Assembly (NCBI RefSeq): GCF_001422815.1
Contig: NZ_LMMP01000001.1
Coordinates: 547,323-611,322, forward strand
Origin: Methylobacterium sp. Leaf91
GTDB lineage: Bacteria > Pseudomonadota > Alphaproteobacteria > Rhizobiales > Beijerinckiaceae
DNA length: 64,000 nt
Direction: 5' to 3'
A model generated the notes under the pieces. That model was given only the letters and a program-made list of their open reading frames with translations. It was not told the DNA's origin and made no database searches. The position numbers and the translations under genes were made by a program. Numbering within the stretch: the stretch's first letter is position 1; each line of letters starts with the position of its first letter. Below are positions 1-9,165 of the stretch, in pieces.

Positions 1-106
1 TGGTGTCCGCGGGGTTCGGCGTGGGCGCCTGCGCCATGACGGGAGCCGCCATGAAGGCGCAGGACGTGAAGGCAAGCGACGCGAGAGCGGGAAGCAGAGG
101 AGACAT
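1..106 (-). CDS. Secreted protein, N-terminal fragment (cut by window edge)
   Basis: A minus-strand frame opens at an ATG (106-104) and runs off the left edge, giving about 35 residues. The start is a typical Sec signal peptide: a short polar N-end, a hydrophobic alanine/leucine stretch and a probable signal-peptidase-I site after Ala-Gln-Ala, followed by a Pro-rich mature start (PTPNP). The mature protein lies outside the window, so function cannot be named. It lies downstream of, and on the same strand as, the hydrolase-fold gene that ends at 252. The 145 bases between them show no other gene. Confidence 0.6.
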   Translation of the reverse strand, partial: MSPLLPALASLAFTSCAFMAAPVMAQAPTPNPADT

Positions 107-251
107 GGCAGCGGCTCAGGGTGAAATGCGTCGGGAATGGCAAGCGATAGGGGAGCCATAGGGTTCCTGAACGACACTCGTATGGCACTCGAAACGCATG
201 ACATTTCGTCATTCCGTAACGAATGTGCCCCTCGACGGCCGCGGGATCCCC

Positions 252-1166
252 CTAACGGATGCCCGCGCGGATCGCGGCGGCGACCTCCCACGGATATTCC
301 TCGTGCGGGCTGAGGGCCCCCGGAACCGAAGCCTTGGCCACATGGCCGGCGGCGATGAGGGCGTCCATCTCGGCGCCGGACCGGCGCGGGGCGCGTTCGG
401 GACGCAGGACCAGGATCGGCGGAAGCCCTTCGGCTTCGAACAGGGCCAGGAAGTCCTTGCGGCCCTTGAACGGGTCGAGCCCTCCGGTGACGAAGGCCGC
501 CGTGCCGAAACGGCCACCCGGCTGGAGCGTCACGGCATGTTTGTCGGCTATGATGCCCGGTGTGACGTGGTCCGGATCGGCATAGACATGCGCGCGCATC
601 ATCCGGCCGATCACCGGGGGACTGATATTGACGCGGTAGAGCGCCTCGCCGAGAAGCGGAAGCTCGATAGCCTTGCGGATCCCCGAGAGCCAGCCACGGC
701 GCGCGTCGCCGAGCGCGGTGGGCAGCGGTCCACGCCATGTGGGAGCGACGAGAGCGAGCTGGTCGAACTGGCCTGGATGCCGTTGGGCGGCTGCCACGAG
801 ATAAGGGGCCGCATGACCCGCCGCGATGCCGATGGCGTAGGGGCCCGGCACGGCTGCGATCAGCGAATCCATGAAGGCATGGAAAGTCTCCGGCTCCATG
901 GCGATGCGGGATCGCGGATGGTTGCCGAAGCCGGGCCAGTCGGGAATGAGGCAACGGTAGTCGTGGCCCAGGATCTTGGCCAGGGGCCGCATCTCCGCCC
1001 GTGCTGAGATCGACGACAGGGCGGGCAGGAGCAGAGCGGCCGGGCCGCTCCCGACGATGTCGCACGGCGTAGGGACCTTGCGCTCCAGCACGTCGAGCTG
1101 AAAGCCACGGGTGGAGTGGGCAGGCTCGATCATCGTTGGCAACGCCTCATCCGGGACGGTCTGCAT
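252..1166 (-). CDS. Alpha/beta-hydrolase-fold protein, probable pseudoenzyme
   Basis: The 304 residues follow the alpha/beta-hydrolase pattern: an early strand (AALLLPALSS), the DWPGFG turn, a helix after the expected nucleophile elbow, a lid region and a C-terminal PHEEYPWEV segment. The elbow, normally G-x-S-x-G, reads G113-I-A-A-G117, so alanine (A115) sits where the catalytic serine should be. The usual G-H-F-P-x-E-E catalytic-histidine segment reads ALSPHEE, which also seems to lose the key histidine. The fold is therefore well supported but hydrolase activity is doubtful; a binding or scaffold role is possible. The start is uncertain: ATG 1133 has a GAGG 11 bases upstream and may be the real one. 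It sits downstream of dapD on the same strand, separated by a strong hairpin. Confidence 0.75.
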   Translation of the reverse strand: MQTVPDEALPTMIEPAHSTRGFQLDVLERKVPTPCDIVGSGPAALLLPALSSISARAEMRPLAKILGHDYRCLIPDWPGFGNHPRSRIAMEPETFHAFMDSLIAAVPGPYAIGIAAGHAAPYLVAAAQRHPGQFDQLALVAPTWRGPLPTALGDARRGWLSGIRKAIELPLLGEALYRVNISPPVIGRMMRAHVYADPDHVTPGIIADKHAVTLQPGGRFGTAAFVTGGLDPFKGRKDFLALFEAEGLPPILVLRPERAPRRSGAEMDALIAAGHVAKASVPGALSPHEEYPWEVAAAIRAGIR

Positions 1167-1245
1167 CGGATTGGAGATCTAACGCGCCGGTCGCTGCCGC
1201 ATAGGCCGGCTCGGTGTCGCGCCAGGGCCGAGGACGAGCGTCCGC

Positions 1246-1277
1246 CTCCCCTCTTTCCTCGACGGGAAAGAGGGGAG
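1246..1277 (-). terminator. Terminator-like hairpin after dapD
   Basis: A 13-bp perfect inverted repeat (1246-1258 with 1265-1277, arm CTCCCCTCTTTCC) with a 6-base loop lies 30 bases beyond the dapD stop and before the hydrolase-fold gene. No T-run follows on either strand, which is common in high-GC alphaproteobacteria. Termination is inferred from strength and position. Confidence 0.6.
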
Positions 1278-1306
1278 TGCCGATCCGCGTCGAATGCGTA
1301 CGGGTC

Positions 1307-2149
1307 TCAGGTCCGGAGCAGCTCGTTGATGGCGGTCTTGGAGCGGGTGCCGGCATCGACGCGCTTGACGATGACGGCGCAGTAGAGGCCGGGGCCGGGC
1401 GTGCCGTCGGGCAGGTCCTTGCCGGGCGTCGTGCCCGAGACCACCACCGAATAGGGCGGCACGCGGCCATACATGACCTCGCCCGTGGACCGGTCGATGA
1501 TCTTCGTCGACGCGCCGATATAGACGCCCATGGAGAGCACGCTGCCCTCACCGACGATCACGCCCTCGGCCACCTCGGCGCGGGCGCCGATGAAGCAATT
1601 GTCTTCGATGATGACCGGGTTGGCCTGGAGCGGCTCGAGTACGCCCGCGATGCCGGCGCCGCCGGAGATGTGGCAGTTCTTCCCCACCTGCGCGCAGGAG
1701 CCGATCGTCACCCAGGTGTCGACCATCGTGCCCTCACCCACATGGGCGCCGAGATTGATGAAGGAGGGCATCAGCACCGCGCCCGGCGCGATGTAGGAGC
1801 CACGGCGCACGAAGCAGCCCGGCACGGCCCGGAAACCGGCCTCACGAAAATGCTTCTTCTTCCAGCCCTCGAACTTCGATGGCACCTTGTCCCACCAATT
1901 GGCGCCATCGGGTCCGCCATGGATGATCTCCATGTCGTTGAGGCGGAAGGACAGCAGCACCGCCTTCTTGAGCCACTGGTTGACCTGCCATTCCTCGCCG
2001 ACCTTTTCGGCCACGCGGGCCTTGCCGGTATCGAGGAGATCGAGAGCCTCGTCCACGGCGTCGCGCACGGCGCCCTTGGTCGAGACGTCGATGCCGGCAC
2101 GCTCCTCCCAAGCAGTCTCGATGGTGGTGGAGAGATCGGCGTGGGACAT
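1307..2149 (-). CDS. dapD: 2,3,4,5-tetrahydropyridine-2,6-dicarboxylate N-succinyltransferase
   Basis: The 280-residue protein is a full-length DapD. It transfers succinyl from succinyl-CoA to tetrahydrodipicolinate in the succinylase branch of lysine and meso-diaminopimelate synthesis, feeding both protein and peptidoglycan. An N-terminal helical domain (about residues 1-100) precedes a left-handed beta-helix of hexapeptide repeats, including the stretches [20 protein letters not shown] and [10 protein letters not shown]. The start ATG at 2149 gives the usual N-terminus ([20 protein letters not shown]) and family-typical length. No other dap gene is adjacent; the neighbours are a small secreted protein upstream and a hydrolase-fold gene beyond a hairpin downstream. 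Confidence 0.97.
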   Translation of the reverse strand: MSHADLSTTIETAWEERAGIDVSTKGAVRDAVDEALDLLDTGKARVAEKVGEEWQVNQWLKKAVLLSFRLNDMEIIHGGPDGANWWDKVPSKFEGWKKKHFREAGFRAVPGCFVRRGSYIAPGAVLMPSFINLGAHVGEGTMVDTWVTIGSCAQVGKNCHISGGAGIAGVLEPLQANPVIIEDNCFIGARAEVAEGVIVGEGSVLSMGVYIGASTKIIDRSTGEVMYGRVPPYSVVVSGTTPGKDLPDGTPGPGLYCAVIVKRVDAGTRSKTAINELLRT

Positions 2150-2237
2150 GGTGGCGTTCCGGTCGGTTAGGGGGAAGGGCCGTGCTTACAAAAGGCGGCC
2201 CGGCCTGTCACCTCGGGGCATCAGGCGAGACGCAGGC

Positions 2238-2501
2238 TCACTCGCGGCAGCCGTTACGGGTTTCCTCCCGCACGATCTCGCCGACCTTCGCCCGGTCGCG
2301 GGCAGAGAGCGGGACGTCGCGGATGTCGGAGAAGCGGCAATTGACGTTGCCGAAGGCCGAGATCGCCCGCTGCGTCTTGAAGCAGTAGCCGGCCTCCGCA
2401 TAGACCGCGTTGCGCTCGCCCCAGAGCTCGTCGCAGGGGGATGCGGCCAGGGCGGGGGCGGCGGGCAGGAGAGCGAGGCACAGAATCACGAGGGCACGCA
2501 T
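2238..2501 (-). CDS. Small secreted YARHG-like protein
   Basis: The 87-residue protein has a signal peptide (MRALVILCLALLPAAPALAA) followed by a cysteine-bounded mature domain. The segment LWGERNAVYAEAGYCFKT resembles the YARHG domain (W..RN.iyAr.GY.F), a small extracytoplasmic module of unknown role. Four cysteines could form disulfides in the periplasm. ATG 2501 is preferred over the upstream extension because it begins the signal peptide and has an AGGA-type ribosome site about ten bases upstream. It lies 88 bases upstream of dapD on the same strand, but I see no functional link. Confidence 0.75.
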   Translation of the reverse strand: MRALVILCLALLPAAPALAASPCDELWGERNAVYAEAGYCFKTQRAISAFGNVNCRFSDIRDVPLSARDRAKVGEIVREETRNGCRE

Positions 2502-2589
2502 GGGCACTTCCTGGGCAGGTGTGAGGACCTGAAGGCTTGTGGCCCGTCTGTGCCGGTTTCGCCAGATCTCGGAGCGCGCCGATCGGCCG

Positions 2590-3060
2590 TCAGAACGCAT
2601 CGATCCTGGCGCGGACGCCGTCGAGCCCCTTCACCAACGCATCCAGGTCGTCGGCGAGGGTGGCGTGGATCGTCTCGGCCGCGTCGGGAAATTCCTCGAG
2701 CACCCGGCGCATCAGCGTGGGCGTGATTCGGACGACCTCCGCCGGTGTCACGGCATGGGCATCGGTGGGGCGCTCGCCGCGCAGGAACAGGGCCATCTGT
2801 CCGATCAGGGCGGAACGGCCCACCCGGACGGGCTCGGCTCCGTCCACGCGGGGCGCCAGTTCGATCGTTCCGGACATGACGACGAACCCGCCATCGCTGC
2901 GCTCGTCGCGGGCGAACAGGACGTCGCCCGCCGTCAGGCTGCGGCGCTCGGCGGCGAAGGAGAGGAGTCTCAGGGCATCGCGCGCCATGTGGCTGAACAG
3001 GGGCGCGGCCGCCAGGATCGCGATGTCGTCGTCGAGCCCCAATGCCGTGCGCTCCCTCAA
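2590..3060 (-). CDS. Stand-alone cyclic-nucleotide-binding domain protein
   Basis: The 156 residues form one Crp/Fnr-type cNMP-binding beta-roll: LFSHMARDALRLLSFAAERR, then LTAGDVLFARDERSDGGFVVMSGTIEL, then a phosphate-binding-cassette-like stretch at GRSALIGQMALFLRGERPTDAHAV. There is no C-terminal winged helix, so it is not a complete Crp/Fnr transcription factor; the tail is a short helix rich in acidic residues. It may sense a nucleotide, or have only a structural role with a protein partner. The gene lies between the YARHG-like protein and the small gene at 3219, which is divergent. Confidence 0.8.
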   Translation of the reverse strand: MRERTALGLDDDIAILAAAPLFSHMARDALRLLSFAAERRSLTAGDVLFARDERSDGGFVVMSGTIELAPRVDGAEPVRVGRSALIGQMALFLRGERPTDAHAVTPAEVVRITPTLMRRVLEEFPDAAETIHATLADDLDALVKGLDGVRARIDAF

Positions 3061-3218
3061 GACGGAGGTAACCCCTCCGACGGATCAAGCCTTAGCCGAA
3101 GGCGGGCGAGGGGGAAATCCGGCGCTGCACCGGCGCAGGGACGGAGCGTCGATCAAACAGATGTCATGAAACCGGTCGATAGACGCGTCTCTCAAGCAAG
3201 ACGAAGACGGAAATTCCG

Positions 3219-3440
3219 GTGTCCAATCACTTCTGCCTGGATCCGAACGATCCCTATGCGCAATCCGAAGTCCTGGTTTTCTTCGAAGGCCAATATCCGG
3301 ATATCCGCCTGCTGTCGGTCATCGACCGCAACGACGACGAAATCCTGTCGGATCTCGTCTACGAGCAGCAGCGCGACCTCATCCGGGAGATTGCGGCCTT
3401 CTACACGTCCGGCGGTGATGCGCCGAACGCGGCTGCCTGA
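3219..3440 (+). CDS. Small conserved-looking hypothetical protein
   Basis: The protein has 73 residues and starts at GTG 3219 with a GACGGA-type ribosome site seven bases upstream. It is acidic and soluble, with an FFEGQYPDIRLLSVIDRNDDEILSDLVYEQQRDL core that reads as mixed strand and helix and an Ala-rich end. I recognise no domain. It converges on the response-regulator gene with only three bases between the stops. Codon use matches its neighbours, so I treat it as real. Confidence 0.6.
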   Translation: MSNHFCLDPNDPYAQSEVLVFFEGQYPDIRLLSVIDRNDDEILSDLVYEQQRDLIREIAAFYTSGGDAPNAAA

Positions 3441-3443
3441 TCC

Positions 3444-4130
3444 TCAGGGCAGCAGCTTGTAGCCGCCGCCTTCCGTCACGAGGATGGCGGTAACGGCCGG
3501 GTTCGGCTCGATCTTCTGGCGCAGGCGGTAGATGTGGGTCTCCAGCGTATGCGTGGTGACCTGCGCGTTGTAGCCCCAGACCTCGGCCAGGAGCGTATCA
3601 CGTCCCACCACCTCGCGGCCGGCACGGTAGAGGAAGCGCAGGATCGCGGTCTCCTTTTCGGTGAGCTTCAACTTCGAGCCACGCTCGCAGACGAGGAGCT
3701 TCGCGCCGGGGCGGAACGTGTAGGGGCCGATCTGGAAGACCGCGTCCTCGCTCGCCTCATGGCTGCGCAGATGCGCGCGGATCCGCGCGAGGAGCACGGC
3801 GAACTTGAAGGGCTTGGCGACATAATCGTTGGCGCCCGCCTCCAGGCCCTCCACCATGTCGTCCTCCGAATCCTGCGCGCTCAGCATGATGACCGGTCCG
3901 CGATAGCCGTTGCGGCGCATGGCCCGCACCGCCTCCCGCCCATCCATGTCCGGCAGGCCCACATCCATGATCGCGAGGTCGATCCGGTCCTCGGCCACAC
4001 GGGCGAGGGCGGATTTCGCGTCTTCCGCGCTGACGATGACGAACTCCTCGTACAGATCGAGTTGCTCGATCAAGGTTTCGCGCAAAGACTCGTCGTCGTC
4101 GCAGATGAGCAGGCGATGGGTGGTCGACAT
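3444..4130 (-). CDS. OmpR-family response regulator (CenR-like?)
   Basis: The protein has a receiver domain at about residues 5-120 (acidic DDD cluster, phospho-acceptor in AIMDVGLPDMDG, switch residue in MLSAQDS, invariant lysine in AKPFK) and an OmpR/PhoB winged-helix DNA-binding domain at about 130-228 (LTEKETAILRFLYRAG, THTLETHIYRLRQKIE, GGGYKLLP). No sensor kinase gene is adjacent. The gene diverges from an L,D-transpeptidase gene, and its N-terminus resembles the alphaproteobacterial envelope regulator CenR, so an envelope role is plausible but inferred. ATG 4130 is chosen because it gives a standard receiver N-terminus; ATG 4148 is also in frame. Confidence 0.9.
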   Translation of the reverse strand: MSTTHRLLICDDDESLRETLIEQLDLYEEFVIVSAEDAKSALARVAEDRIDLAIMDVGLPDMDGREAVRAMRRNGYRGPVIMLSAQDSEDDMVEGLEAGANDYVAKPFKFAVLLARIRAHLRSHEASEDAVFQIGPYTFRPGAKLLVCERGSKLKLTEKETAILRFLYRAGREVVGRDTLLAEVWGYNAQVTTHTLETHIYRLRQKIEPNPAVTAILVTEGGGYKLLP

Positions 4131-4397
4131 CGGCCGGGATACTTTCACACGCAGCTGGGAAGACCGGACGGGCCGGTTTCGAAAACCTGAGAGATGGCCG
4201 AATCGTCGGCCGCGAGCGTAAAACAGCAGAGTGATGGATGTTTTATGTCAGAACCTTGAACGACTTCGCGGCGGGGCCAGACTTCGCACATCCTCGACGG
4301 CTCGACGCCTCGAAAAGTTTCTCGCCGGCGCGACCATCGAGCGCCGTGACGAGGAACGCGCTGGTCGGAACCGGTCCGTTCGGACGATAAGTCGGGC

Positions 4398-4934
4398 ATG
4401 ATCCCGCTGACCCTCTCTCTCATCCGCGTCCGCCGGCTGGTGGGTGACCCGACCCGCGGGCAGATTCTCATGGCGGGCTCCATCATTCCCTGTGCGCTCG
4501 GCCGCTCCGGCATCGGGCAGGTCAAGCGGGAAGGGGACGGCCTGTCCCCGCGCGGTCGTTTTCGCCTCCGGGCCGGGGCCTATCGGCCGGACCATTTCGG
4601 CGCGCGCCCCTGCACCGCCCTGGCTCTGCGCCCGACGCGGCCGAACGACGGCTGGTGCGACGACCCGCGCGACCGGCGCTACAACCGCCCGATCACCCTG
4701 CCCGCCCCCGGCGTGAGCGCGGAACGGATGTGGCGGGAGGACGGTCTCTACGACCTCGTCGTCGACCTCGACTACAACCGGCAGCCGATCCGGCCGGGAC
4801 GCGGCTCGGCGATCTTTCTGCATGTGGCACGGCCGGGATACCTGCCGACGGAGGGCTGCGTGGCGGTGAAGCGAGCCGATCTCGTTCGCCTGCTGCGGCG
4901 CGTCGGGCCGCGTACGCGGCTGCAGATCCTCTGA
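4398..4934 (+). CDS. L,D-transpeptidase (YkuD-domain) family protein
   Basis: The 178-residue protein carries the YkuD signature: H in FLHVARPGYLPTEGCVAV with the catalytic cysteine in the T-E-G-C-V context. These enzymes make 3-3 peptidoglycan cross-links or attach proteins to diaminopimelate, and work in the periplasm. No obvious signal peptide is visible with this start; the N-end is short and basic, so export or the exact start is unclear (ATG 4470 is a later option). It diverges from the response-regulator gene, suggesting shared promoter control. Confidence 0.88.
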   Translation: MIPLTLSLIRVRRLVGDPTRGQILMAGSIIPCALGRSGIGQVKREGDGLSPRGRFRLRAGAYRPDHFGARPCTALALRPTRPNDGWCDDPRDRRYNRPITLPAPGVSAERMWREDGLYDLVVDLDYNRQPIRPGRGSAIFLHVARPGYLPTEGCVAVKRADLVRLLRRVGPRTRLQIL

Positions 4935-4947
4935 CGGCCGCATCCCG

Positions 4948-6270
4948 CTATCCACGCGTCGGCAGGGCGACGGGTGAGACGCCCCGCCGGTCTCCCGGAC
5001 GGGACAGGGTCATGACCAGGATGGCGGCGAGGATGCACAGGGCGCCGGCGGCGAAGAAGGCCGGCAGGTAGCTCGACAAGGCCGTGCGCGACAGTCCGGC
5101 ACCGTAGGCGATGGTGGCGGCCCCGAGCTGATGGCCCGCGAACACCCAGCCGAAGACGAGGTTCGCCTTCTCGCGCCCGAACCGGGATGCGGTGAGCCGT
5201 ACGGTGGGTGGCACCGTGGCGATCCAGTCGAGCCCATAGAAGGCGGCGAAGACCGACAGGCCGACGAAGGAAAAGTCGGAGAACGGCAGGAACATCAGTG
5301 AGAGGCCACGCAGGCCGTAATACCAGAACAGGAGCCAGCGGTTGTCGTATCGGTCGGAGAGCCAGCCGGACGCCACCGTGCCGATGAAATCGAACACCCC
5401 CATCGCAGCGAGCACGCTCGCCCCCTGGACCGGGCCGATGCCGTAATCGGCGCAGAGGGGGATGAAATGGGTCTGGATCAGCCCGTTGGTGCTGGCTCCG
5501 CAGATGAAGAACGTGGCGAAGAGAACCCAGAACACGCCCGTGCGCGACGCCTCCGCCAGGACCCCGAGGGCGGAGCCGTTCACGGCCGGCGGCGCGACGG
5601 CGCCGGTAACGGCGGTCTCGCCATAGGGGGCGAGGCCCATCTCCTCCGGCCGGTCGCGCATCAGCGCCGTGACGGCGACCCCCGCCGCGAGCAGGAGTCC
5701 ACAGATCACCAGGAGTGCTGCACGCCAGCCGAGATGCTCGGTGAGGGCAGCGAGGAGCGGGAGAACGATGAGTTGGCCGGTGGCCGAACTGGCGGTGAGG
5801 AGACCGACGACGAGGCCGCGCGACCGCGAGAACCAGCGGGTCGCGATGGTGGCGCCGAGCACCAGGGCGGTAAGCCCCGTGCCGATGCCGACGACGACGC
5901 CCCAGAGCATGACCAGCTGCCAGACCTCGCTCATGAAGAGGGAGGTGAGCAACCCCCCGACGATGAGGAGAAGCGCCAGGAGCACGATGCGGCGCGGGCC
6001 GTAGCGGTTCATCAGCTGGGCCGCGAAAGGCCCCATCAATCCGAACAGCACGAAGCGCACGGCCAGGGCCGATGAGATCGTCGCCGTGTCCCAGCCGAAC
6101 TCCTTCTGAAGCGGCAGGATCAGGACGCCGGGCGCACCCACGGCGCCGGCCGTGACCAGCATGGTGAGGAAGGTGACGGCGGCGACGACCCAGCCGTAAT
6201 GAACGTTCCGGCGGGCGAGGGGCCCTGCGACGGCGTTCGACAACGATCCGACGGGAGCAGTGATGGACAT
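4948..6270 (-). CDS. MFS transporter (OxlT-like)
   Basis: The 440-residue protein has about 12 hydrophobic segments in two halves and MFS signatures (NRYGPRR after segment 2; GWLSDRYDNRW after segment 8). The pattern is that of the oxalate/formate antiporter-like or monocarboxylate family, with HYGWVVAAVTFLTM near the start. The substrate cannot be told. It is divergent from a MarR regulator at 6428, the usual arrangement for an exporter or importer controlled by that regulator. It converges on the L,D-transpeptidase gene. Confidence 0.9.
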   Translation of the reverse strand: MSITAPVGSLSNAVAGPLARRNVHYGWVVAAVTFLTMLVTAGAVGAPGVLILPLQKEFGWDTATISSALAVRFVLFGLMGPFAAQLMNRYGPRRIVLLALLLIVGGLLTSLFMSEVWQLVMLWGVVVGIGTGLTALVLGATIATRWFSRSRGLVVGLLTASSATGQLIVLPLLAALTEHLGWRAALLVICGLLLAAGVAVTALMRDRPEEMGLAPYGETAVTGAVAPPAVNGSALGVLAEASRTGVFWVLFATFFICGASTNGLIQTHFIPLCADYGIGPVQGASVLAAMGVFDFIGTVASGWLSDRYDNRWLLFWYYGLRGLSLMFLPFSDFSFVGLSVFAAFYGLDWIATVPPTVRLTASRFGREKANLVFGWVFAGHQLGAATIAYGAGLSRTALSSYLPAFFAAGALCILAAILVMTLSRPGDRRGVSPVALPTRG

Positions 6271-6346
6271 ACGGCCTCTTCGGGTTCCGCATGGTGGTTC
6301 GGCGTGACGACCCGGCGAGCAAGCCCGGCACCACGACGCGGTCGGC

Positions 6347-6379
6347 CTTGCTTAGGCGCATATGCACTCGTTAGACAAG
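6347..6379. promoter_or_regulatory. Candidate MarR operator between MFS and marR genes
   Basis: Within the divergent 157-base spacer an imperfect inverted repeat (CTTGCTTAGG at 6347-6356 against GTTAGACAAG at 6370-6379) surrounds an 8-bp palindrome GCATATGC (6358-6365). Position and symmetry fit a MarR-type operator. The match between arms is only partial, so this is a candidate. Confidence 0.3.
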
Positions 6380-6427
6380 CATCTCGTCCCCGGACCCCGT
6401 GATTCCGTATATCGAGGATTTCTCACG

Positions 6428-6859
6428 ATGGATTTGGCGTCACCGTGCCACTGCATCGCCCTACGCCAGGCATCGCGACGGCTGACGCAGCATTACGACC
6501 AGCATCTCGCGCCCACCGGCCTGCGGACCAGCCAGTACGGCCTGTTGCGCAGCCTAGGTCGTGTCGGGCCGATCTCCATCAACACCTTCGCGGAGATCAT
6601 GGTGATGGACCGGACCACGATGGGGCGCGCTCTTCGTCCCCTCACGCGGGACGGGCTCGTCGCCGTCGGTCCCGGACCGGATGGTCGCACGCGCTCCCTC
6701 ACCCTCACCACTGCGGGGCGGAGGCGAATGGAGGACGCGCTTCCCCTTTGGGAGCAGGCGCAGCAGACGTTCGAGGAACGCTACGGAGCAGTGCCGGCAA
6801 GCGACCTGCGCCACGCGGCGCTCAGCCTGGCGAGGACGGAGCTGTCACCAGCCGAGTGA
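6428..6859 (+). CDS. MarR-family transcriptional regulator
   Basis: The 143 residues from ATG 6428 form a MarR winged-helix dimer: N-terminal dimer helix with CHCIALRQASRRLTQHYDQ, then TSQYGLLRSLGRVGPISINTFAE, a recognition helix in MDRTTMGRALRPLTRDGLV and the wing PDGRTRSLTLTTAGRR. The C-H-C near the N-terminus could be redox- or ligand-sensing, which is inference only. It is divergent from the MFS transporter and probably represses it. The start follows a short untranslated region; an upstream in-frame ATG at 6362 lies in the likely operator and is rejected. Confidence 0.88.
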   Translation: MDLASPCHCIALRQASRRLTQHYDQHLAPTGLRTSQYGLLRSLGRVGPISINTFAEIMVMDRTTMGRALRPLTRDGLVAVGPGPDGRTRSLTLTTAGRRRMEDALPLWEQAQQTFEERYGAVPASDLRHAALSLARTELSPAE

Positions 6860-6930
6860 GAGGGGCGGCGGCCGAGTGATCCGGGGGGCGGGACCGCGCA
6901 TGGCGCAGCCTCCGGTTGTCCCGGTCGCCT

Positions 6931-8469
6931 TCAGAAATGCCGCGCCAGCACCTCGCGGACACGCTCGACCATCTCGTCTTCCTTCACCGAGAACTGGGCC
7001 GGGCGCGCCGCCTTCCATTCGGCGTTGCTGGCGATGTCGCCCGCCGCCTTGGCACCCTCGATGAGGTCCTTGATCTGGACTTCGCCGGCCTCGCGCTCGT
7101 TGGAGCCCTGGATGATGGCGCAAGGGCTGCCGCGCCGGTCGGCGTATTTCATCTGCGCCTTCATGCCGGAGCCACCGAGATAGAGTTCGGCGCGAATGCC
7201 GGCCTCGCGCAGGCGCGCTACGAGGCGCTGGTAATCGGCGATGTTGTCGCGGTCGAGAACCAGCACCACCACCGGACCGGGCTTCGCGGTGCCCTCGAGG
7301 AGAGGGCTCCCGGTCAGTTGCAGCGCCGAGAACAGGCGCGACACGCCGATGGAGAAGCCCGTCGCCGGCACCGGCTCGGCGCGGAAGCGGCCGACGAGGC
7401 CGTCATAGCGGCCGCCGCCCGCCACCGACCCGAAGCGCACGGTCTGGCCCTCCTCGTTGGTGACGGGGAAGGTCAGCTCGGCCTCGTAGACAGGGCCGGT
7501 ATAGTATTCGAGGCCGCGCACCACCGAAGGGTCGGCCCGGATGCGGTCGTGGCCATAGCCCGCCGCCGCACAGAGCCGCATGATCGCATGCAGTTCAGCG
7601 ATGCCCTCACGGCCGGTCTCGGACGAGCCGACGACATCGCTCCACGAGCCGAAGAATTGCTCCCAGAACGCCATCCGGTCGCCCTCTGCGTTGGGAGCGG
7701 CCTGGAAAGAGACGTAGGCGAGGATGCGCTCGATGGCGTCGGGTGTGAGGCCCGCACCTTTAGCGAAATCACCGCTCTCGTCCTTTCGCCCTTCGCCGAG
7801 AAGTTGGCGTACCCCGTCGACGCCGAGGCGGTCGAGCTTGTCGATGGCCCGCAGAACCGTGAGGCGCTGGCCGGCCTTGTCCTCGCCCGAGAGGCCGATA
7901 GCCTCCATGACGCCGTCGAGCACCTTCCGGTTGTTGACCTTGATGACGTACTGGCCGGACAGGCCGAGCTTTTCCAGCGTATCGGCCATCAACATGCAGA
8001 TCTCGGCATCCGCCGCGACGGAGCCCGCGCCGACGATGTCGGCATCGCATTGCATGAACTGGCGGAAACGGCCGGGACCGGGCTTCTCGTTGCGGAAGAC
8101 GTAGCCGGCACGGAAGCTGCGGTAGGGCTTGGGGATTGCGTCGAAATGTTCGGCCACGTGCCGGGCCAGAGGCGCGGTGAGGTCGTAGCGAAGGGACAGC
8201 CAGGATTCGTCGTCGTCCTGGAACGAGAACACGCCCTCGTTGGGGCGGTCGAGATCGGGCAGGAACTTGCCGAGGGACTCGGTGTATTCGACGAAGGGCG
8301 TCTCCAGCGCCTCGAACCCGTAGAGCTCGAAGCTCTGGCGGATCGTCTCCAGCATCCGGTGCTGCGCGGCGATCTCATCGGCGCGACGGTCGACGAAGCC
8401 GCGCGGCAGGCGCGCCTTCAACGTGTCGGCCTTCGTGGGATCGGCCTTCTTGGATTCGGCCTTGGCCAT
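6931..8469 (-). CDS. hisS: Histidyl-tRNA synthetase
   Basis: The 512-residue class II synthetase charges tRNA-His. Motif 2 is seen in [21 protein letters not shown], the HisA-type ligand loop in [14 protein letters not shown] and motif 3 in [12 protein letters not shown]; the C-terminal anticodon-binding domain includes [21 protein letters not shown]. The length exceeds the E. coli enzyme (about 424), as is usual for the alphaproteobacterial form. ATG 8469 gives the lysine-rich N-terminus (MAKAESKK) before the catalytic core; upstream in-frame sequence is non-coding. It is convergent with the marR gene. Confidence 0.96.
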   Translation of the reverse strand: MAKAESKKADPTKADTLKARLPRGFVDRRADEIAAQHRMLETIRQSFELYGFEALETPFVEYTESLGKFLPDLDRPNEGVFSFQDDDESWLSLRYDLTAPLARHVAEHFDAIPKPYRSFRAGYVFRNEKPGPGRFRQFMQCDADIVGAGSVAADAEICMLMADTLEKLGLSGQYVIKVNNRKVLDGVMEAIGLSGEDKAGQRLTVLRAIDKLDRLGVDGVRQLLGEGRKDESGDFAKGAGLTPDAIERILAYVSFQAAPNAEGDRMAFWEQFFGSWSDVVGSSETGREGIAELHAIMRLCAAAGYGHDRIRADPSVVRGLEYYTGPVYEAELTFPVTNEEGQTVRFGSVAGGGRYDGLVGRFRAEPVPATGFSIGVSRLFSALQLTGSPLLEGTAKPGPVVVLVLDRDNIADYQRLVARLREAGIRAELYLGGSGMKAQMKYADRRGSPCAIIQGSNEREAGEVQIKDLIEGAKAAGDIASNAEWKAARPAQFSVKEDEMVERVREVLARHF

Positions 8470-8575
8470 GGTGTCTTCGCTTTGCGTTCGGGCTGTCGAT
8501 GTCAGGCGGGCTCTATCGCGGGTGCTCCCGAGCGGCAAGCGTGCCGGGCAAAGGGAGGGACGCCGGGTGCCGTCG

Positions 8576-9061
8576 TTAGAGCTTGAGGCCGAGCAGCGCG
8601 CATAAGCTGAGAATGGCGATGGGGATCTGCAGCGGGCGAAGTCGAGCGAAGAAGAGCGGCGCCTCGCCGGTACGGGCGGCGATGGGATCGAGGATCGCCA
8701 CGGCGGTGAAGCCGGCGATGAGAAGGGCGAGGGCCGCCACTGTCTGGCCGAGGGATGCGGACAGGAGCGCGAGAAAACCGAGGCCGAACAGGCCGAACAT
8801 GGTGGCGATCTGGATGAAGGTCGGACCACCCTCGGTGCGGAAGCTGACACCACGCCGTACGCCCGACAGAAACAGCAGGATCGCACAGCCCCATAGAATG
8901 GTGAGGTAGAGGACCGCATCGCCGAGATCGTCCCGCCGCCACCAGGCGAAAGCTGCACCGAGGGCGAACGGCACCATCGGCCCGTAGCCGAGAACGATGC
9001 TGAGCCAGGGCACGCGACGGGGCTCACTCACGGTGAGCGTGCGGTTGTCATCTCGCTTCAT
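8576..9061 (-). CDS. DUF3429 inner-membrane protein
   Basis: The 161-residue protein has about five hydrophobic segments, with the characteristic pattern [39 protein letters not shown] and a C-terminal [19 protein letters not shown]. This matches DUF3429, a family of unknown role. ATG 9061 is chosen because it begins right before the first conserved segment. It lies upstream of hisS on the same strand with a 106-base gap. Confidence 0.85.
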   Translation of the reverse strand: MKRDDNRTLTVSEPRRVPWLSIVLGYGPMVPFALGAAFAWWRRDDLGDAVLYLTILWGCAILLFLSGVRRGVSFRTEGGPTFIQIATMFGLFGLGFLALLSASLGQTVAALALLIAGFTAVAILDPIAARTGEAPLFFARLRPLQIPIAILSLCALLGLKL

Positions 9062-9165
9062 GCCGGGAGAGCTCCTCCATTCACCCAGCCGGGCAACCGT
9101 CGCGCCGTGGCCCAGTTCCGGAGCGCGACGTGCTTGAGATCGGCGCCGGCAGGCCAAGCGCGGCT

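Noticed and set aside
1214..2170. Long open frame on + opposite dapD
   Set aside because: It is an antisense shadow of a well-conserved gene in GC-rich DNA; its translation is low-complexity Gly/His/Asp/Arg with no domain.
4772..6367. Arg-rich frame overlapping the MFS gene on the same strand
   Set aside because: The other frame encodes a clear 12-segment transporter; this one is an Arg/Pro/Gly-rich shadow.
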